Shown here one piece after another: positions 34,663 through 43,909 of a stretch of 64,000 nt of DNA (its first letter is position 1; each line of letters starts with the position of its first letter). The notes beneath the pieces were generated by a model. The model was not told where the DNA came from. It was given only the letters and a program-made list of their open reading frames with translations, and made no database searches. Source of the DNA: Promethearchaeia archaeon (lineage in GTDB: Archaea > Asgardarchaeota > Lokiarchaeia > Sigyniarchaeales > SOKP01); the NCBI GenBank assembly GCA_029856155.1, contig JAHQWL010000093.1, forward strand, positions 19,834 through 83,833, read 5' to 3'. The position numbers and the translations under genes were made by a program.

Positions 34663-35955
34663 TTATTTTATAGTCTTAAAAAATCTTCTAGATTCAGCAT
34701 CTCCTAGCACGTAATGGCTTCCACCACCATGAACCATACAGTATGCGTCAAGAAGTCCCATTTGATTGCAGTATTGCTCTGTGAAACCACGTCCTCCCAT
34801 AGTTCTAAATAAATCAATGGAACTCTGAAATGCCAATTCACAAGTTTGAATTTTTAATCCCATTACCTGAGAAGCCATTATTTTAGAACTAGCTATTTGT
34901 GTTCGACTATCAATCTCCCGAGCGTAATTTATTAAAGCTGAAATGAATAAATTTGTTTGACGCATATTTTCAGCAATTGGAAATCTTATAATCTGATATT
35001 CATGTAATTTATGCTTGAATTGTTCGCGTTGAAGGGCAAAACTATGGGAGAAGAATAGTTTTTTAATGCAATCACCTATAGCTTCTGCACTGATAACTAA
35101 TCTCTCTTCAGTTAATTGATGAAACATAATATCTAGACCATCCCCTTCGAGAAGATTTTCTTTTGGAATTTCAACATCATTAAAGACTAATCGACTTACA
35201 AAAGCATCTCTCATTCCATACATTCTTGCTCTTGAAGATTCAAAATTATTCAAGTGTTGATGTTCTGTATCTACTATTATACCACCTAATCTTCCGCTAT
35301 TTAACCTGCCATAAACAATAATATTATCTGCTAACATGCCATTAACAATAAAAAGTTTTTTTCCCTTTGCAATTACTTTATCTCCTTTATCATCGAGTTT
35401 TAATTCAATTCTTACAATATCACTACCAGCATTAAATTCTGTCATAGCAGAAGCGGCCATCAAACCATATTTTACTACAGGGATAAGGTATTTCTCTCTT
35501 TGAAAATCATTGGCTTTATAATTCACTGGATTGCAATAAAGCGTTCCTCCTGCTAATCTGCCCATTTCAATACTCCAATTCCCACTGACATATCTATCAC
35601 TATTTGAAGACCAAAAACCTCCACATAAGGCTAATGCAATAAGAGCGTTTCGTGTAACATTTCCAACTTCATGTTCTTCCAAATCTATTACAGTGCTATA
35701 GTAGCCTTTTTCAGCCAATTTTTTCATAAAATTAGATACTATTTCACGTTTCTTTTCTTGAATTGGTTCCTCAGCCGAATAATTTAACTCTTCTAAGGTT
35801 TTCAAATGTTTTTCAAGATTTTCTTCTATATATTCAAAAAATTCAGCTAAAAATTCCTTTTCTTTTACATTGAGTATTGGGTTATTTAATAAATCCAATT
35901 CAGGAATATTTCGACTTATTTCTATTTTTGGTAATTCCGGGAGTCTTGTATCCAT
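34663..35955 (-). CDS. Acyl-CoA dehydrogenase family protein
   Basis: The 430-residue protein has the three-domain fold of acyl-CoA dehydrogenases: an N-terminal helical domain, a central beta domain (AASAMTEFNAGSDIVRIELK, about 163-182) and a C-terminal four-helix domain with FAD contacts (ALQREQFKHKL and FRTMGGRGFTEQY). At the position of the medium-chain catalytic glutamate (IYEGT) it has HGGG. A glutamate is kept in EERLVISAEAIG, where isovaleryl- and long-chain enzymes hold their catalytic base. It oxidises an acyl-CoA at C2-C3, and a branched or long substrate is plausible. Electron-transfer flavoprotein genes are not in the window. It is divergent from a thiolase-DUF35 pair. Confidence 0.88.
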   Translation of the reverse strand: MDTRLPELPKIEISRNIPELDLLNNPILNVKEKEFLAEFFEYIEENLEKHLKTLEELNYSAEEPIQEKKREIVSNFMKKLAEKGYYSTVIDLEEHEVGNVTRNALIALALCGGFWSSNSDRYVSGNWSIEMGRLAGGTLYCNPVNYKANDFQREKYLIPVVKYGLMAASAMTEFNAGSDIVRIELKLDDKGDKVIAKGKKLFIVNGMLADNIIVYGRLNSGRLGGIIVDTEHQHLNNFESSRARMYGMRDAFVSRLVFNDVEIPKENLLEGDGLDIMFHQLTEERLVISAEAIGDCIKKLFFSHSFALQREQFKHKLHEYQIIRFPIAENMRQTNLFISALINYAREIDSRTQIASSKIMASQVMGLKIQTCELAFQSSIDLFRTMGGRGFTEQYCNQMGLLDAYCMVHGGGSHYVLGDAESRRFFKTIK

Positions 35956-36147
35956 AATATATAAGACAATTTTCTTATGATTTTAAATTTTCTTCTCCAT
36001 CAAATAGGATTTTATTCCCATCAATGTAAGTAAGTCTATTAGTAATCTTTTAATCAAAACAAAACATAACAATAAAATATTAAATCTATTTGAAAATAAG
36101 ATTTTTAAAAATTAAATTGATATATAATACCTAAAAGTGAAGATATA

Positions 36148-37569
36148 ATGATTAAATTTAGTGATAAACAATTAAAAATACCTAAATTACTGCGACCAGT
36201 CTACTTAGCTACAGTTGGAATGTCAAAATTCGATCGTGCTTTTCCTGAAACGAGGACGGAAGAATTATGTATTCAAGCTTTAACAGCTGCTTCAGATTTT
36301 GTTAATATGACGCCAGCAGAATTAAAAAGTTTCATTCATACTGCTTATTATGGTCATTTTGCCGATCATTTTGGTGATCAATTACTTGGAGAGGCTGTGA
36401 TTCATGATAGACTCGGACTTGATCCTTTAGGAACTATTGGTATCAAGACGGGGGGCGCAACAGGTGGATCAACAATGTGGGAAGCAATTAAAGCCGTTGC
36501 TTCAGGATATAGTGATTGTGCTTTAGCCTTAGGATGGGAGCGAATGGATGAAGTGCCTACTGATGAAGGTAATCATCTTATATCATGTGCTGCAGATAAA
36601 GATTGGGAAACTCCCCTGGGACATATATATACTGGTTATTATGCTGTTATGGCTCAAAGATATTGGCAAATTTTTGGGAAAGCTGAAGATTCTTTTAGGA
36701 AAACAATGGCAGAAATTGCTGTTAAAAACCGAGGCTATGCCAGAATGAATCCTCATGCCCATGGCCCCATGGAGATCACTGTGGAGGATGTAATTAACTC
36801 TCCTGTTATAGCATATCCTCTTCGCGTTTTAGATTGTTGTTTGATGAGCGTGGGCGCAGCATGTGGAATTGTATGTGATGAAAAAACAGCCTATGAAATA
36901 ACGGACAACCCACTTCGGATCTGGATAGGTGCGGGGAGCCATACACTCAGAGTTGCGGATCGTCGTGATATGAAGATCCCACTTTTACCAAATGAGGAAT
37001 CAGGGCAATATGATGATTTAGGTAAAAAATTTCCAGGAGGAGATAGATATCCCGGATTTAGCAGCTTCTTAGCTGCTCGAATTGCTGCGTATTATGCGTA
37101 TAATATGACGGGTGTTGTAGACCCCAGCGAAGATTTAGATGTTGTAGAGCTTCATGATGCTTTTACAATTAGTGATATTCAAACCTACGAAGATATTGGA
37201 ATTCGACCGTATGGGGAAGGCAGGGATTATATTGAGTCTGGAGATGCGTATGTGATTAATCCAAATACCAATAAACCTGGAAAATTACCTAGCAATCCCT
37301 GTGGTGGCTTAATAGGGTGTATGCATGCAGTAGGAGCTACAGGATTAATGCAAATTGCGGAGATAGCTTACCATATTTGGAACAGATGGGATGAAATCCA
37401 TGAACCTGAGGAAAAGTGGAAAGAATTTAGTCGAGAAAAACCAAAAGATTGGACTAGCTTACAGGTCAAAGGAGCTAAACGAGGGTTAGCCATCAGTCAT
37501 GCGGGCGTCGGCTCTCATGTAACTTGTACAATAATAATGCATCCAAATCATTTAATAAAGGAGGATTAA
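36148..37569 (+). CDS. Thiolase-fold protein lacking the nucleophilic Cys (locus 1)
   Basis: The 473-residue protein has the two-half thiolase fold. The usual nucleophile motif (AACASGG) is replaced by TGGATGGS, so the catalytic Cys is Gly. The two histidine loops are kept: MHAVGATG corresponds to GHPxGATG, and AISHAGVGSH corresponds to the archaeal AHNxGGxGH. It is about 80-90 residues longer than its relatives, with insertions near residues 275-315 and at the C terminus. A DUF35 gene begins 4 bp downstream with a strong AAAGGAGG site, so the pair is co-translated. It probably binds acyl-CoA, but normal thiolytic cleavage is doubtful. Confidence 0.85.
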   Translation: MIKFSDKQLKIPKLLRPVYLATVGMSKFDRAFPETRTEELCIQALTAASDFVNMTPAELKSFIHTAYYGHFADHFGDQLLGEAVIHDRLGLDPLGTIGIKTGGATGGSTMWEAIKAVASGYSDCALALGWERMDEVPTDEGNHLISCAADKDWETPLGHIYTGYYAVMAQRYWQIFGKAEDSFRKTMAEIAVKNRGYARMNPHAHGPMEITVEDVINSPVIAYPLRVLDCCLMSVGAACGIVCDEKTAYEITDNPLRIWIGAGSHTLRVADRRDMKIPLLPNEESGQYDDLGKKFPGGDRYPGFSSFLAARIAAYYAYNMTGVVDPSEDLDVVELHDAFTISDIQTYEDIGIRPYGEGRDYIESGDAYVINPNTNKPGKLPSNPCGGLIGCMHAVGATGLMQIAEIAYHIWNRWDEIHEPEEKWKEFSREKPKDWTSLQVKGAKRGLAISHAGVGSHVTCTIIMHPNHLIKED

Positions 37570-37573
37570 AAAA

Positions 37574-38176
37574 ATGCCAAAAACAGAAGATGAAAAAGGC
37601 TTTGTAGATATAGTAAATGGAAGGTATAAAGTGAGAGGTAAATTTCACATCATTGAAAGAAATCAACCTATCTTTAATAAGGATACAGGAAAATTAGCAG
37701 GTGTCACTAATCCCAGAGATATGACATATATACACTCATATGGAGGAGAAGGTATATTTTTCGAATCTCTTGGCAAAGGAAAACTAATGGCTACAAGATG
37801 TGATAACGATAAATGTGAAACAAAAGGTTCTATTTATGAACCATTTCGAATCTATTGCCCAGATTGCTTAAGAAAAAATACTGTTGTAGATATTACTGAA
37901 AAAGCTCAAAAAACAGCAAAAATACACTCTTTTATTATTACTCATCGTTCTGGAGCTTTTAATACGCTTCCAAAACCAATCAAGTTCATAAACATTGAAT
38001 TTGATGAAGAAGTAGTCACTATTCTTATGAGCGTGTTAGTTGTCGGAGAACCAGAAATAGGAAAAAGAGTTATACCAATCTTTCGTACCAAGGATCCAAC
38101 CTATACCATTATGGATTTAATGTTTGTTGTTGAAGGTACAAAAGCGTCAGAACTTCCAGAGGGCTTTACATTTTAA
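37574..38176 (+). CDS. DUF35 zinc-ribbon/OB-fold protein (locus 1 partner)
   Basis: The 200-residue protein has a rubredoxin-like zinc ribbon with a variant first knuckle (CDNDKC, about residues 72-77) and a normal second one (CPDC). The DUF35 OB-fold follows to the C terminus (about 110-190). DUF35 proteins bind thiolase-fold enzymes and bridge or shape the acyl-CoA site, as in the archaeal thiolase/HMG-CoA synthase complex and in Ltp2-ChsH2. It is longer at the N terminus than the other four DUF35 proteins here. It is directly coupled to the preceding thiolase-fold gene and followed by a T8 terminator. Confidence 0.85.
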   Translation: MPKTEDEKGFVDIVNGRYKVRGKFHIIERNQPIFNKDTGKLAGVTNPRDMTYIHSYGGEGIFFESLGKGKLMATRCDNDKCETKGSIYEPFRIYCPDCLRKNTVVDITEKAQKTAKIHSFIITHRSGAFNTLPKPIKFINIEFDEEVVTILMSVLVVGEPEIGKRVIPIFRTKDPTYTIMDLMFVVEGTKASELPEGFTF

Positions 38177-38192
38177 TCCTATTTTAAAATTA

Positions 38193-38200
38193 TTTTTTTT
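38193..38200 (+). terminator. Poly-T terminator after locus 1
   Basis: Eight T residues, 17 bp after the DUF35 stop codon and in front of a convergent gene, are consistent with intrinsic archaeal termination. Confidence 0.4.
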
Positions 38201-38277
38201 ATTCTTATTATTAATAATTTCAAATTTAAAATTAAAAAGATAAAAAAAATTATAAAATAAAATATTGAGGAGTCTAT

Positions 38278-39180
38278 TTACTGCTGATATAAATTAAAAA
38301 TTACTCTGGCCTCATCAGGAGTCGCAGGCTCACGATTTACAATTCTAGCAACTTTAACTGCCCATTCTACCTGTTCCCAACTTCCTTTGGCTAACCTACC
38401 ATCAGGCATGCGAATATTATCTTCTAATCCAACCCTAATATGTCCTCCCATAGGTGCTGCACACATTGCTGCTTGGAATTGTTGTTTTGATACACCACAA
38501 ACACTCCAACTAGCATCTGGTGGTTTTAGATTCATGAAATGAGCTAAATTTTCATAGGAGAATGGAACCCCACCCAAAACTCCGAATACAAATTGAAAGT
38601 GAAGAGGAAAATCAAGAATCCGTTTAGGTTCTTGTTTTGCAAGATGAAGCATGTTGTACATACCACCAAAATCATAAATCTCAATTTCAGGTTTAACTTG
38701 TGCCTTTTTCATAGCTTTAGCAAATTTTTGAATGGTGTCAAAATCATTTGCAAAAATAAATTTAGCACCGAGTCCGACTTGTCCAGTTTTATGGTCACCT
38801 ACAGCAAAATTCATTGAGTTAGAATTTAATGAAGCTATTGGAGGTTTAAATGTCACAACAGGAGTGATCCTGTCTTTAGGAGTTACAATTGTACTAATGG
38901 CCGTACTTAGATTAATTAAAATATCAGGAGCTTTTTCTTTGATATTATCAATTGCAGCTTTGATTATATCTAAATCTGCTACTGGATTACCTTTTTCTGG
39001 ATGTCTAACATGAATATGGACTATTGCTGCTCCTGCTTCATAACATTTTTTTGCTTCATCGCCAAACTCATCAGCAGTATAGGGAACTGCGGGATTCTGG
39101 TTTTTATTTGTTGCGGCACCTGTAAGAGCAGCACTTATTACTAACTTATCTGATAAATCTTCTTCTGAAATTATTATCAC
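38278..39180 (-). CDS. Beta-keto acid cleavage enzyme (BKACE, DUF849)
   Basis: The 300-residue TIM-barrel protein has the zinc-binding AAIVHIHVRHPEKGNP motif near residue 51, the strand INLSTAISTIVTPKDR, SLNSNSMNFA and the C-terminal GGHIRVGLEDNI. BKACE enzymes (3-keto-5-aminohexanoate cleavage family) condense a beta-keto acid with acetyl-CoA, giving acetoacetate and a new acyl-CoA. This acts on the products of C-C bond chemistry without free thiolysis. The start is GTG at 39180. It lies between the thiolase-DUF35 locus 1 and an acyl-CoA ligase, which fits a carboxylic-acid degradation island. The side chain of its substrate cannot be deduced. Confidence 0.88.
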   Translation of the reverse strand: MIIISEEDLSDKLVISAALTGAATNKNQNPAVPYTADEFGDEAKKCYEAGAAIVHIHVRHPEKGNPVADLDIIKAAIDNIKEKAPDILINLSTAISTIVTPKDRITPVVTFKPPIASLNSNSMNFAVGDHKTGQVGLGAKFIFANDFDTIQKFAKAMKKAQVKPEIEIYDFGGMYNMLHLAKQEPKRILDFPLHFQFVFGVLGGVPFSYENLAHFMNLKPPDASWSVCGVSKQQFQAAMCAAPMGGHIRVGLEDNIRMPDGRLAKGSWEQVEWAVKVARIVNREPATPDEARVIFNLYQQ

Positions 39181-39398
39181 TTTTTAAAATTTCTTTTATA
39201 GTTTTTAAACTTAGATTACTATTGAAAATAGATATCATTCAAATTAATATGTTTTATCTTCATATTAAAATTTATTTAGAAATGTTAAATAAATCCTCAA
39301 TGAAATTCGATAAATATTGTAAAATTTATAAAAGAAAAAATATATTTTTGCTTGTTTAAATCAATAATTACTTGTTTTACAAAAATGAGGAAATAAAT

Positions 39399-40949
39399 AT
39401 GAATCTAAGAGAATTAGTTAAAACTCAAGCAGAAAAGTATAAGGATAAACCTTTTCTATATTGGGATGATATAACAGTCTCCTATGCTCAGTTGGATGAA
39501 TTGACAAATAAGGTAGCGAATTTTTTATACGATTTAGGTATAAGAAAAGGAGATAAAGTAAGTGTTTATTTGCCAAATATGCCTCAATTCGTGTATTTAT
39601 ATTTAGGGATTCCTAAGATAGGAGCAATTACTGGACCTGTAAATGCGTTATTTAAACCTAGAGAAGTTAAATTCGTAGTTGGTCATTCAGAAGCTAAAGC
39701 CATAGTAACTATTCCACAATTCTTGGAAATAATCAACCAAATAAAAGGAGAGCTTCCCAATTTAAAACATATAATCGTAATTGGCGAGCCTGTAGAAGGA
39801 ACCTTAAATTTTAACGAATTAATGGAAAAAACATCATCAGATGCACCTCCTGAAGTGGAAATAGATGAAAAAGAAGATCCTGCAGCAATACTTTATACGT
39901 CAGGTACCACTGGTTTTCCTAAAGGTGTATTACAGACCCATTATAATATTAGACGAAATGCTGAAATGATAAAAGATTTCATGGACGCTAAGGAACATTA
40001 TCGATTTATGCTAATTTTACCATTATTCCATGTTAATGCCCAAATAGTTACTATTATGGGTCCACTTACAATAGGAGCGAGTTGTATTTTAACTCGTGGA
40101 TTTTCAGCTAAAACTCATTGGGAAACTGTTGCAAAATACAAAGCATCTACTTTTAGTTGTGTTCCAACAGTACTTTCTGTTTTACTCAAGATGCCACATG
40201 AAAATCTTGATCTATCATCATTAGAATTTGTCATATGTGGAGCGGCTCCTTTACCTGTAGAGGTGTTTAAAGCATTTGAAGAGAAATTTGATTGCAAAGT
40301 AATTGAGGGTTATGGTCTCACAGAAGGTACTTGTGCTTCTTCGGTTAATCCTTTACCAACAGAAACAGAAGACCGACGGAAAATAGGTAGCATCGGTTTA
40401 GCTTTACCAGGTAATGAAATGAAAATTGTGGATAGTCAAGGCAATGATCTTCCACCGAATACAAAAGGTGAAATTGTTATTAGAGGCGATAACATTATGA
40501 AAGAATATTTCAAAAACCCTGAGGCAAACGCTGAAACTCTTAAAGGCGATTGGTTGTATACAGGAGATATTGGCCACATGGATGAGGATGGCTTTTTCTA
40601 CATAACTGATCGCAAAAAAGACATGATAATCCGAGGAGGAGAAAATATATATCCACGTGAAATAGAGGAGGTACTATATTCACATCCAGCAGTTTCTCTG
40701 GGAACAGTTATAGGTGTACGGGATGAAATCTATGGAGAACTTCCTAAAGCATTTATTGTATTGAAAGAAGGTCAATCTGCTACAGAGGAAGAGATTATTG
40801 AATATTGTAAAAAACATCTAGCTGACTTTAAAGTTCCAAAATATGTGGAATTTCGGGACAGTCTGCCTCAAACTCCTACAGGAAAAATAATGAAACAACC
40901 CCTTCGTGAAGAGGAGGAAGCTAAAACTGGTAGAGTCTTTGCTACTTAA
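39399..40949 (+). CDS. Acyl-CoA ligase (AMP-binding, long-chain fatty acid-CoA ligase type)
   Basis: The product is about 516 residues from the ATG at 39399, chosen because ATGAGG lies 8 nt upstream; an in-frame TTG at 39372 lies before this site. The ANL-superfamily motifs are present: the P-loop LYTSGTTGFPKG, the adenylate-binding GYGLTEG, the hinge TGDIGHMDEDGFFYITDRKK and the C-terminal lysine in TPTGKIMKQPLR. It activates a carboxylic acid with ATP to an acyl-AMP and then to acyl-CoA in the cytoplasm. Placement between BKACE and thiolase-DUF35 locus 2 suggests it feeds the island. Chain-length preference cannot be read. Confidence 0.9.
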   Translation: MNLRELVKTQAEKYKDKPFLYWDDITVSYAQLDELTNKVANFLYDLGIRKGDKVSVYLPNMPQFVYLYLGIPKIGAITGPVNALFKPREVKFVVGHSEAKAIVTIPQFLEIINQIKGELPNLKHIIVIGEPVEGTLNFNELMEKTSSDAPPEVEIDEKEDPAAILYTSGTTGFPKGVLQTHYNIRRNAEMIKDFMDAKEHYRFMLILPLFHVNAQIVTIMGPLTIGASCILTRGFSAKTHWETVAKYKASTFSCVPTVLSVLLKMPHENLDLSSLEFVICGAAPLPVEVFKAFEEKFDCKVIEGYGLTEGTCASSVNPLPTETEDRRKIGSIGLALPGNEMKIVDSQGNDLPPNTKGEIVIRGDNIMKEYFKNPEANAETLKGDWLYTGDIGHMDEDGFFYITDRKKDMIIRGGENIYPREIEEVLYSHPAVSLGTVIGVRDEIYGELPKAFIVLKEGQSATEEEIIEYCKKHLADFKVPKYVEFRDSLPQTPTGKIMKQPLREEEEAKTGRVFAT

Positions 40950-41108
40950 TTTTTATTAATTTTCCAATTTCATTTTCTTTTTTTATAATGATTTTTCTAA
41001 AATAGCCTCATACTTATTTTTTTTCAAATTTTAAATTTCAAAAGATTTTTTAGATGATACAATCAATATTATAATAATTTCTAATAATATTAAAAGAGAA
41101 AAGTAAAA

Positions 41109-42251
41109 ATGGATAAAGTAGCAATAGTTGGATGTTCTCAAACAAAATATGAAGCAGAAAAAATTGATTTAACAATTTCAGAACTGGTTTTTGAAGTTGT
41201 TAAGAAGCTACATAACGAATTGGGAATTACAAATGATGATGTTGGTTGTGTAATTACCGGTTCTAATGATTTTAATGATGGAAGAACAATAGCAAATATG
41301 GCGATTCAAGATGCGGTTGGGTCAGTTAGAAAAGCAGAATCTCGAGTTTCTGGAGATGGAGCATTTGCTTATGTGTATGGGGCTATGAGGGTTCTTTCTG
41401 GAGAATATGATACTGTTTTGGTTGTTTCACACTCTAAATGTTCAGAAGGTGATCAATATCTTATAAATAATTCAATATTTGATCCATTTTATCAACGACA
41501 TTTAGGTTTAGATCAAATATCTTCTGCTGGTTTAATGGCAAATATGTACATGAGTAAATATGGCATTAATGAAGAACAAGCTGCAGAAGTAGTGGTAAAA
41601 AATCGAAAAAATGCTATTAAAAATCCCTATGCACACCTGCAAAATGAAGTTTCAATTGATGAAGTTTTGAATTCGCCTATGATGGCATATCCCTTAAAAG
41701 AATTAGATTTTCCTCCATATAGTGATGGAGCAGTTGCAATGCTTCTCACTAATGAAGAAAATGCTAGGAAGTTTACTGATACGCCTGTATGGTTAAAAGG
41801 ATATGCTAGTTGTACTGATGCTTATTATCTTGGACATCGAAATATGACTGATTTAATAGGTTTGGAGCTTGCTGCAAAAGAAGCTTTTAAAATGGCTGAA
41901 ATTAATAATCCAATAAAAGAACTAGATGTAGCAGAAGTTTTTGAAGCTTTTTCTGTGCATGAGCTTATGATTTATGAAGCTTTAGGATTCTGTGGAAAAG
42001 GAGAGGGTGGAAAATTTATTGAAAATGGAGAAACGCAAATAGATGGATCAATTCCAGTAAATCCATCCGGAGGAGTATTATCTAGCAATGTTGCAATGGC
42101 TAATGGTTTAATTCGAGTATCAGAGATTGCTTTACAATTAATGGATAAAGCAGAAAGACGGCAAATATCTGATGCAAAAACAGGATTAGCTTATGGAATG
42201 AATGGGATATGCTCACAAGGGAATTGTGTATTAATATTCGGAGGTGAATAA
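41109..42251 (+). CDS. Thiolase-fold subunit A, no Cys/His catalytic residues (locus 2)
   Basis: The 380-residue thiolase-fold protein begins MDKVAIVGCSQTKYE. In place of the nucleophile motif it has AESRVSGDG, so the Cys position is Val. The GHPxGATG loop reads SNVAMANG (His to Asn), and the last loop has Tyr for His. Features shared with its paralogue in locus 3 are NDFNDGRTIAN, DGAFAYVYGAMRVLSG, DAYYLGHRN and LDVAEVFEAFSVHEL. It probably pairs with the next gene's product, since the stop (42251) and next start (42255) are 3 bp apart. It belongs to the SCP-x/archaeal thiolase branch but is not expected to be a normal thiolase. Confidence 0.85.
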   Translation: MDKVAIVGCSQTKYEAEKIDLTISELVFEVVKKLHNELGITNDDVGCVITGSNDFNDGRTIANMAIQDAVGSVRKAESRVSGDGAFAYVYGAMRVLSGEYDTVLVVSHSKCSEGDQYLINNSIFDPFYQRHLGLDQISSAGLMANMYMSKYGINEEQAAEVVVKNRKNAIKNPYAHLQNEVSIDEVLNSPMMAYPLKELDFPPYSDGAVAMLLTNEENARKFTDTPVWLKGYASCTDAYYLGHRNMTDLIGLELAAKEAFKMAEINNPIKELDVAEVFEAFSVHELMIYEALGFCGKGEGGKFIENGETQIDGSIPVNPSGGVLSSNVAMANGLIRVSEIALQLMDKAERRQISDAKTGLAYGMNGICSQGNCVLIFGGE

Positions 42252-42254
42252 AAG

Positions 42255-43427
42255 ATGCCAAAAAATAATGTAGCAATTGTAGGAATAGGGCAAACTAAAT
42301 TTAGAAGTAAAAGAAGAGATGTGAATATTCCTGAAATGATCTATGAAGCTGTTAAAATGGCGCTTGATGATGCTCAAATGGATTATAAAGATATTGATGC
42401 AATTCTCATAGGCAATATGGACCATTTTGAGGGCATAAATTTCTCTGAGATGTGGTGTGGGATTGATGCCGCGCCAGGATATTTAAAGCCTGTGGTAAAA
42501 ATTGCTACAGGTGGAACAACAGGTTCGTCTTTAGGTATTTGTGGATATTATAATATTGCTTCTGGGATATATAAAAATGTATTAATTGTAGGATGGGAAA
42601 AGCTTAATGAGGGCGGTGCTACTACAGGAATAATTACTGCTTTTGATCCAGTATGGGAGCGTCCTTCATTAGCAGGTGCTTTAGGACCCCTCGCTTTAAT
42701 GGCTAATATTTACGCTGCTAAATATGGAATTACATCAGAACAAGCAGCAAAAGTAACTGTTAAAAATAGGAGGAATGCTGCCAATAATCCATTTGCCCAC
42801 ATACAAATGCCTAATATTACTATAGATGATGTGATGAATTCTCAAATGATATCTTATCCATTAAGATTACATGATTGTTGCCCTCAAAGTGAAGGCGCTT
42901 GTGCTGTTATCTATGCTAATGAAGAAGAAACAAAAAAGATTACAGATAATCCTGCTTGGTTTAAAGGAGTTTCAACAGCTCATTACTACACATTTGGTTG
43001 TGATGATTTGATGTTTGATTTACCCACAGCTACTATAGCGTCCAAGAAGATATATAAAAAGGTAGGGATAAAAAATCCAATAAAAGATCTTGACGTTGCT
43101 GAGATATATGAGCCTACATCATGGTCAGAGCTAAGTTGGACTGAAGCCTTGGGGTTTTGTGGCAGAGGAGAAGGAGGTAAGTTATTGGATGAGGGTATAA
43201 CTCAAATGGATGGAGAATTACCGGTTAATCCCTCTGGAGGTGTGTTAAGTACTAATCCTATTGGGGCAACAGCATTAGTGCGATTTGCAGAAGCAGCAAT
43301 TCAAGTTATGGGGAGAGGAGGAAAGCGACAAATCTCTGATGTCGAAACAGCAATGGGAATGGGATTTGGTGGGTCTCTTTGGACTGAATTAGCAATATTA
43401 GGAAGAAATCCAAATCCGTTGAGGTGA
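42255..43427 (+). CDS. Thiolase-fold subunit B, no Cys/His catalytic residues (locus 2)
   Basis: The 390-residue thiolase-fold protein is a distinct paralogue of subunit A. The nucleophile motif reads IATGGTTGSS (Cys to Gly), GHPxGATG reads TNPIGATA (His to Asn), and the last loop reads GMGFGGS with Met in place of His. The TGGTTG signature is shared with the locus 1 and locus 3 B-type proteins. The ATG has a GGAGGTGA Shine-Dalgarno sequence inside the end of subunit A. The stop overlaps the ribosome site of the following DUF35 gene. A heteromeric A-B-DUF35 complex is inferred from tight coupling and from duplication of the same set at 59-63 kb. Confidence 0.85.
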   Translation: MPKNNVAIVGIGQTKFRSKRRDVNIPEMIYEAVKMALDDAQMDYKDIDAILIGNMDHFEGINFSEMWCGIDAAPGYLKPVVKIATGGTTGSSLGICGYYNIASGIYKNVLIVGWEKLNEGGATTGIITAFDPVWERPSLAGALGPLALMANIYAAKYGITSEQAAKVTVKNRRNAANNPFAHIQMPNITIDDVMNSQMISYPLRLHDCCPQSEGACAVIYANEEETKKITDNPAWFKGVSTAHYYTFGCDDLMFDLPTATIASKKIYKKVGIKNPIKDLDVAEIYEPTSWSELSWTEALGFCGRGEGGKLLDEGITQMDGELPVNPSGGVLSTNPIGATALVRFAEAAIQVMGRGGKRQISDVETAMGMGFGGSLWTELAILGRNPNPLR

Positions 43428-43432
43428 TAGAA

Positions 43433-43909
43433 ATGGGAAAAAAAGAAAAGGAATTTCAGATTAAATGGAAAACAGATTTACCTTATAGGTATTCCATAGG
43501 AAAGTTAGCTGTCAAATATTTTGAAGAACTTAAAAATAAGAAGATTATGGGTTCTAAGTGCCCAAAATGTGGTAAAAGATTTATGCCTCCCAGAGCTGTA
43601 TGCGCTGATTGTCTTGTAGAAATGACTTTGGAAGACATGATAGAACTTTCTCCAAAAGGTACTTTAGAGGGATTTACAGTGGTCAATTATCCGTTTGTTG
43701 ACCCTAATACAGGAGGTATGCGTCCATTCCCTTATGGATATGGAATTTTCAAATTAGATGGAGCTGATACGTATATGATGCATTTTGTTAATGAAACTGA
43801 CCACACTAAATTTAAAATTGGACAAAGAGTTGAAGCAGTGTTCAAAGAGAAAACAGAAGGAGATATTTATGATATCCCATATTTCAAACTTATAAGGGAG
43901 GAGGAATAA
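43433..43909 (+). CDS. DUF35 zinc-ribbon/OB-fold protein (locus 2, first)
   Basis: The product is about 158 residues from the ATG at 43433, which has GAGGTGA at 43421-43427; the in-frame GTG at 43424 lies within that site. A helical N terminus (LAVKYFEELKNKKIMGSK) leads into the zinc ribbon CPKC...CADC (about residues 40-62) and a C-terminal OB-fold (GTLEGFTVVNYPF to VEAVFKEK). It is a typical partner subunit of thiolase-fold enzymes. The stop codon overlaps the next start (TAATG). Confidence 0.87.
   Translation: MGKKEKEFQIKWKTDLPYRYSIGKLAVKYFEELKNKKIMGSKCPKCGKRFMPPRAVCADCLVEMTLEDMIELSPKGTLEGFTVVNYPFVDPNTGGMRPFPYGYGIFKLDGADTYMMHFVNETDHTKFKIGQRVEAVFKEKTEGDIYDIPYFKLIREEE

Noticed and set aside
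39372..39398. TTG start adding nine codons to the acyl-CoA ligase
   Set aside because: The Shine-Dalgarno sequence ATGAGG lies between this TTG and the ATG at 39399 and is correctly spaced for the ATG.
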